From: Pyrodictium sp.
GTDB lineage: Archaea > Thermoproteota > Thermoprotei_A > Sulfolobales > Pyrodictiaceae
NCBI GenBank assembly: GCA_015662475.1
Contig: DQUB01000037.1
Span: 1-16,173, forward strand
Direction: 5' to 3'
DNA length: 16,173 bases
Of this stretch, positions 12,674-16,173 are shown one piece after another (within the stretch, counting starts at the first letter, position 1; every line of letters starts with the position of its first letter). The position numbers and the translations under genes are program-made. The notes beneath the pieces are model-generated. The model saw only the letters and a program-made list of their open reading frames with translations. It had not been told where the DNA came from and did not search any database.

Positions 12674-13744
12674 ATGTATCTCTTCCCGCTCTACTTCACA
12701 TTGTGGCCTGGCTGGCTACTTGTCACGTTAGTTAGCCTCATAACTGTTGCTGCTATAGCCTTTATAGGACCTAAACTCGTTGCCAATAACCCAAAGAGTT
12801 TAGTCCAATTGAGAGTGTCGATGATACTAACAGCTTTAGCCGTAGTTGGTCTATCAACGCTGCTATTGTGGTTCACCATCAGCATACTCGGTTATAGTGG
12901 TAGTTTGCTGCTTATAGCCATTCTTGTGGCTATAATGGGCTTTATACAGTGGCTTATGGCACCCTACATTATAAACATATTGTATAACGTCCGTGAGGCT
13001 GGTTCTGAACTTAACTGGTTGCGCGAAGAGGTGTATAGGGTTGCCGAAGCATCTGGCCTTAGAGGAAAACCGAAACTCGTTATCGCAGAAATTGACGCGC
13101 CAAACGCCTTTGCATATGGAAACCCGTTTACAGGATACTATGTCGCTGTTACACGCGGAATGTTGAAATTAATGTCTCGAGAAGAACTTGTCGCCGTTAT
13201 CGGCCATGAGATAGGGCATTTACGCCACAAGGATGTCCATATATTGCTTGCACTCGGTTTACTACCAAGCATAGTCTACTACATTGGCAGAATGCTTGTC
13301 GACCTAGGCATCATTGGCGGATACTACAACAATAGACGTGAAGAAAGGGGAGGTGCTCTCACATACCTTGTTGTCGGCATTGTGCTTGTAGCAGCATCAA
13401 TAATACTACATTTCCTGCTTAGGCACTTGAGCAGACTTAGAGAGTACTATGCCGATGCTCACTCAGCAATAGTTGTTGGGAGCGCAAGACCACTACAAAG
13501 AGCACTTGCAAAGCTACATTTAGCCTATGTAAACAATTTGAAGCTTGTAGAAGAGTTGAGTAGAAATAGTGCAGCTTCAATGCTATTCTTCGTCAACTAC
13601 TTCTACGACATAGATAATGTAATTGAGGAGCTGAAGAAGTCCAAGACAAATCCATTGGCAGAGCTATTCTCAACACATCCACCAATACCCAAACGATTAA
13701 GGTTCCTCGACGAACTCGAAAAGAATCTGCTCAGGACAGCTTAA
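12674..13744 (+). CDS. htpX: HtpX-type membrane zinc metalloprotease (M48 family)
   Basis: Integral membrane protease thought to degrade misfolded or damaged membrane proteins. Three hydrophobic helices fill about residues 12-105. The catalytic zinc site is VIGHEIGHLRHKD, with His178, Glu179 and His182; the third ligand is probably Glu257 in LREYYADAHSA, with Asp261 also conserved. Two more hydrophobic segments (about 190-215 and 228-250) lie between them. A late THPPIPKRLRFL segment is characteristic of HtpX. At 356 residues it is longer than bacterial HtpX (about 290), mostly through the longer N-terminal part. ATG at 12674 is preceded by GGGTGG. It probably shares a transcript with the DUF84 gene; eS8 downstream has its own TATA box. 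Confidence 0.93.
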   Translation: MYLFPLYFTLWPGWLLVTLVSLITVAAIAFIGPKLVANNPKSLVQLRVSMILTALAVVGLSTLLLWFTISILGYSGSLLLIAILVAIMGFIQWLMAPYIINILYNVREAGSELNWLREEVYRVAEASGLRGKPKLVIAEIDAPNAFAYGNPFTGYYVAVTRGMLKLMSREELVAVIGHEIGHLRHKDVHILLALGLLPSIVYYIGRMLVDLGIIGGYYNNRREERGGALTYLVVGIVLVAASIILHFLLRHLSRLREYYADAHSAIVVGSARPLQRALAKLHLAYVNNLKLVEELSRNSAASMLFFVNYFYDIDNVIEELKKSKTNPLAELFSTHPPIPKRLRFLDELEKNLLRTA

Positions 13745-13745
13745 C

Positions 13746-13754
13746 CTTATAAAG
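13746..13754 (+). promoter_or_regulatory. TATA box of rps8e
   Basis: CTTATAAAG begins two bases after the htpX stop codon, centre near 13750. The expected transcript start is near 13775, about 17 nt before the eS8 ATG, with GGGGTTGGG in the leader as a possible ribosome binding site. Confidence 0.6.
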
Positions 13755-13791
13755 CCATGGCCAGAGAAAATCGCGTGGGGTTGGGTAGAAG

Positions 13792-14193
13792 ATGGGTGTG
13801 TATCAGGGCAATGATCTTAGAAAGCCTACGGGTGGAAGGAAAAGACCACATCAGAAGGTAAAGAGGAAGTATTGGATGGGTAGATATCCAACCTTCACAA
13901 GATTGTCGAACCGTGAAAGACGCGAGATAATAAGAGTTAGAGGAGGTAACCATAAAGTTAGGCTTAAGGAAGCTGTATATGCTAATGTTGTAGATCCACA
14001 GACAAAGACGGCGAAGAAGGTTAGAATACTCCGCGTAGTCGAAACGCCTGCAAATCCACATTATGCTAGAAGTGGAATAATCGTGAAGGGTACGATTATA
14101 GAAACAGAGTTGGGCAAAGCTGTTGTGACCTCAAGACCTGGTCAAGATGGTGTAATCAACGCTGTCCTTATTGAACGAAAGACTCCATCTTAG
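13792..14193 (+). CDS. rps8e: Small ribosomal subunit protein eS8
   Basis: Archaeal and eukaryotic 30S protein; archaeal forms are short, about 125-135 residues, matching the 133 here. The signature blocks are present: MGVYQGNDLRKPTGGRKRPH at the start, KVKRKYWMGRYPTFTRLS, IRVRGGNHKVRLKEAVYANV, and late PHYARSGIIVKGTIIETELG and GQDGVINAVLIE. It is very basic, as expected for an rRNA-binding protein. It has its own TATA box and is followed after 12 nt by the tRNA thiolase gene, so translation and tRNA modification genes are probably coexpressed. Confidence 0.97.
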   Translation: MGVYQGNDLRKPTGGRKRPHQKVKRKYWMGRYPTFTRLSNRERREIIRVRGGNHKVRLKEAVYANVVDPQTKTAKKVRILRVVETPANPHYARSGIIVKGTIIETELGKAVVTSRPGQDGVINAVLIERKTPS

Positions 14194-14205
14194 GAAGGGG
14201 CTAGT

Positions 14206-15222
14206 TTGACAAGGACGAGAAAAGATCTTAGATGTAGTGTTTGTGGAGGTAACGCATCCTATTTCTCACCTGCTCTTCGACGCTATTTCTGCGATGAACA
14301 TTTTGTAGACATTATAGTCGATAGAGTGCGTAGATCTATTAATAAGTACAAATTGGCTGATAAGTTAAAACATGTTGTTGTAGGTCTTTCAGGAGGCAAG
14401 GATAGTGTAACTCTACTGAGTGTTTTGCAGAGGCTTGCTAACGAATTTGGTTTTGAGATATTGGCTGTCCATATAAATCTTGGAATTGGAGAGTACTCGA
14501 AACATTCTGAGCAAGTGTGTCGCGAGATTGCGAGAAAGCTTAACGTGCCATTACTCGTACTGAATCTTGCAGACCTTCTCGGCGTGACATTGCCACAGAT
14601 GGTGAAAAAGTTGAAGCGCCCTGCCTGCAGCATATGTGGCACCATTAAAAGGTACTTGTTCAATGTTGTTGGCATTGAAGCTTGTGCTACAGCAGTTGCC
14701 CTAGGCCACAATGCTGACGATATTGCTGCGTATATACTCAAGAACTTTCTTCTACAGGATCTCTCGGCTATAAAGAAACATGGTCCAGCCACAGATCCTT
14801 TAGATAGTCTTGCTGTTGGGAGAGTAAGACCTCTTTACGAGGTTTTAGAGGATGAAACAAGATCTTATGTTAAGGCAGCAAAACTACCTTTTGTCGAAAC
14901 AACATGCCCATTTAAACCACGACGCTATTTTGAAGCAACCATTAAGAAGGCGCTAGAATTTCTAGAAGGCGAAGTTAAAGGGTTAAGACTAGACTTTTTA
15001 CGTCGTATCGCAAAGAATCTTGATGTTTACCCCAATCCTAGCGAGCCTCTTCGATCATGTAGTGTGTGTGGCTTAATCTCGTCAGCCGAAATCTGTGCTT
15101 TTTGCAAACTCACCCTAAGGGTAGTAGGTAAACCTCTAGGTGCTTCTGTAAGACAGCGTGTTAGAGAAGCTTTGGCTTCGCTAGGTCTTGGGTGGTGTAA
15201 GAAGTCTTCTAAGTCTTCTTAG
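14206..15222 (+). CDS. ttuA: TtuA/TtcA-family tRNA sulfurtransferase
   Basis: PP-loop ATPase of the TtcA/TtuA/Ncs6 group, which activates a tRNA base with ATP and replaces oxygen by sulfur. TtuA makes 5-methyl-2-thiouridine at position 54, which stabilises tRNA in thermophiles. The sequence shows an N-terminal zinc finger (Cys10, Cys13, Cys29, His32), PP-loop SGGKDS at 62-67, iron-sulfur ligands Cys141 and Cys144 (ACSICGTIKRYLFN) and Cys234 (TTCPFK), GHNADD near 168-172, and a C-terminal zinc finger (CSVCG...CAFC). The CSICGTIKRYLFN form favours TtuA over Ncs6 (U34 thiolation), but the choice is not certain. The start is TTG at 14206, with GAAGGGG upstream. The last 42 bases overlap the DUF763 gene on the other strand. 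Confidence 0.85.
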   Translation: MTRTRKDLRCSVCGGNASYFSPALRRYFCDEHFVDIIVDRVRRSINKYKLADKLKHVVVGLSGGKDSVTLLSVLQRLANEFGFEILAVHINLGIGEYSKHSEQVCREIARKLNVPLLVLNLADLLGVTLPQMVKKLKRPACSICGTIKRYLFNVVGIEACATAVALGHNADDIAAYILKNFLLQDLSAIKKHGPATDPLDSLAVGRVRPLYEVLEDETRSYVKAAKLPFVETTCPFKPRRYFEATIKKALEFLEGEVKGLRLDFLRRIAKNLDVYPNPSEPLRSCSVCGLISSAEICAFCKLTLRVVGKPLGASVRQRVREALASLGLGWCKKSSKSS

Positions 15223-16173
15223 TATGTGGAGTTTTTCTCTATCACCTATCCTGGCACGCTGTATAACATCCTCTAGAAACCTAATAACTTGCTCTGCAAG
15301 CTTCGGGTCAAACTTGAATGGCACACCATCTTTACCTCCAACAACGTATGCATATCGGAATGGGTCTAGAGGCGCTGTAACCGGATCATTGTGGCTTATT
15401 TCTGCTCCATATATGAGCTCTGACACGAGAGCAAGACTGCGTAGAACTGCTGGTCCTACTCCTTCGACAAGAAGTAGTTCTTCTATACTGCGTGGCGATA
15501 CTTCATAGAGTTTGCGAAGCACCGGTTCTAGATGACGTGGTGGTTTCGACTGGGGCTTGTAGACTTTAACTATAAGGTCTCTTTTCACATGCTCTTGCCT
15601 TTTTCCGGTAAGCCACGATGTGATTGGTGCTATACCTTTGAGTATGCGATAAGCCTCTAACACTTCCCTCATAGTTTTTCTAGGCTCTTGCTTCACTAGA
15701 TCGAGTATAATATTCCTCGCACTGGTGCTACGCCTGCTTGTTAAATCTAACACTGCTTGCTCTCTTCTAGCGCATGCTATCCCGCTATGTGGCTCGATAG
15801 TCGATACGTTGGGGCCAAGCCAATGATATCTTCTTGCAAGCTTGGCTTCAACATTCATGCCTTGCTGCACTATAGCCCATAGCCCATCTTCACTCATTAT
15901 AACCGTGTGATGGTATAGTTGATAGCCATCTTGTAGCAGCACATTATCTGTTTTAGCGGCAAGCTTCGAAGCAAGCAAAACTTCTTCTATCTTGGAGCTT
16001 GGAATACCTAGTCTCTCTGCTCGCTGGGGCAGCTCTTGTGGTATACTTGTGGCGAGTCTACCTTTACCCCCAACAACCACTATGCCTAGATGTGGATTTT
16101 CTTCAACAACTTGTCTCAATATGCCAAGAGTAACTGTTGTTGAACCACTACTATCCCAATCCATACCAATAGC
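15181..16173 (-). CDS. DUF763 family protein, N-terminus beyond the window
   Basis: A member of the uncharacterised DUF763 (COG1415) family, found in archaea and some bacteria; function unknown. The frame is open through the right edge, reading AIGMDWDSSGSTTVTLGIL at the edge. In full-length members the GMDWxSSGxTT block comes about 60 residues after the start, so the true N-terminus is missing and the ATG at 16164 is internal. Other blocks are VVGGKGRLATSIPQEL, a DGYQLYHHTVIMSEDGLWAI stretch followed by VQQGMN, and a helix-hairpin-helix-like VEGVGPAVLRSLALVSELIY (about residues 246-265 from 16164). The hairpin-helix suggests nucleic-acid contact, which is inference. The 3' end overlaps ttuA by 42 bases. 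Confidence 0.88.
   Translation of the reverse strand, partial: AIGMDWDSSGSTTVTLGILRQVVEENPHLGIVVVGGKGRLATSIPQELPQRAERLGIPSSKIEEVLLASKLAAKTDNVLLQDGYQLYHHTVIMSEDGLWAIVQQGMNVEAKLARRYHWLGPNVSTIEPHSGIACARREQAVLDLTSRRSTSARNIILDLVKQEPRKTMREVLEAYRILKGIAPITSWLTGKRQEHVKRDLIVKVYKPQSKPPRHLEPVLRKLYEVSPRSIEELLLVEGVGPAVLRSLALVSELIYGAEISHNDPVTAPLDPFRYAYVVGGKDGVPFKFDPKLAEQVIRFLEDVIQRARIGDREKLHILRRLRRLLTPPKT

Noticed and set aside
14283..14792. 169-codon open frame antisense to the tRNA thiolase gene
   Set aside because: It lies wholly opposite a well-conserved PP-loop gene and its composition is that of a shadow frame.
1..16173. CRISPR arrays, insertion sequences, tRNA or rRNA genes
   Set aside because: No regularly spaced repeats, no transposase-like frame with terminal repeats, and no tRNA or rRNA consensus was seen by eye on either strand.

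Overview
The window looks like a piece of a hyperthermophilic crenarchaeal (Thermoproteota) chromosome, possibly Desulfurococcales or Pyrodictiaceae-like. The reasons are eukaryote-type ribosomal proteins eL15 and eS8, archaeal RNase P proteins Pop5 and Rpp30, an iron-sulfur XPD helicase, a tungsten-type glyceraldehyde-3-phosphate:ferredoxin oxidoreductase, a KaiC-like ATPase, GGTG-type ribosome binding sites and TATA boxes about 25 nt before expected transcript starts. The lineage is inferred from gene content; no rRNA or tRNA gene was seen. Genes are dense and on both strands, with moderately AT-rich coding DNA.

Left part (1-2613, minus strand): an RNA-processing and translation cluster in transcription order eL15, a COG1325-type RNA-binding protein, RNase P Rpp30 (rnp3) and RNase P Pop5 (rnp2). 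The last three overlap or touch. This is part of the conserved archaeal exosome/RNase P neighbourhood. The Pop5 protein carries an N-terminal membrane segment. At the left edge a minus-strand gene seems to start behind a perfect palindrome that overlaps its TATA-like box.

Middle (2813-8872): GAPOR on minus, a two-CBS-domain protein on plus, a hairpin with a textbook kink-turn (5369-5449), a small conserved-looking 68-residue protein on minus, XPD helicase on plus (with no ordinary in-frame start codon), and a cysteine synthase-family enzyme on minus. A 374-base gene-free stretch (8499-8872) follows. It is strikingly GC-rich for this DNA and full of perfect hairpins, and is the best candidate for an undescribed structured RNA.

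Right part (8873-16173): a KaiC-like ATPase (probably leaderless mRNA) and an MFS permease on minus, an unknown 171-residue protein on plus, a small protein tyrosine phosphatase on minus, then a plus-strand run of a DUF84 (ITPase/XTPase-like) protein, an HtpX-type membrane protease, ribosomal protein eS8 and a TtuA-type tRNA thiolase. A DUF763 gene on minus runs off the right edge and overlaps the thiolase tail to tail.

The genes are mostly housekeeping: RNA maturation, translation, tRNA modification, DNA repair, nucleotide clean-up, central carbon and sulfur metabolism. The observations most worth checking are the kink-turn RNA, the GC-rich structured intergenic region, the membrane-anchored Pop5 and the missing XPD start codon.
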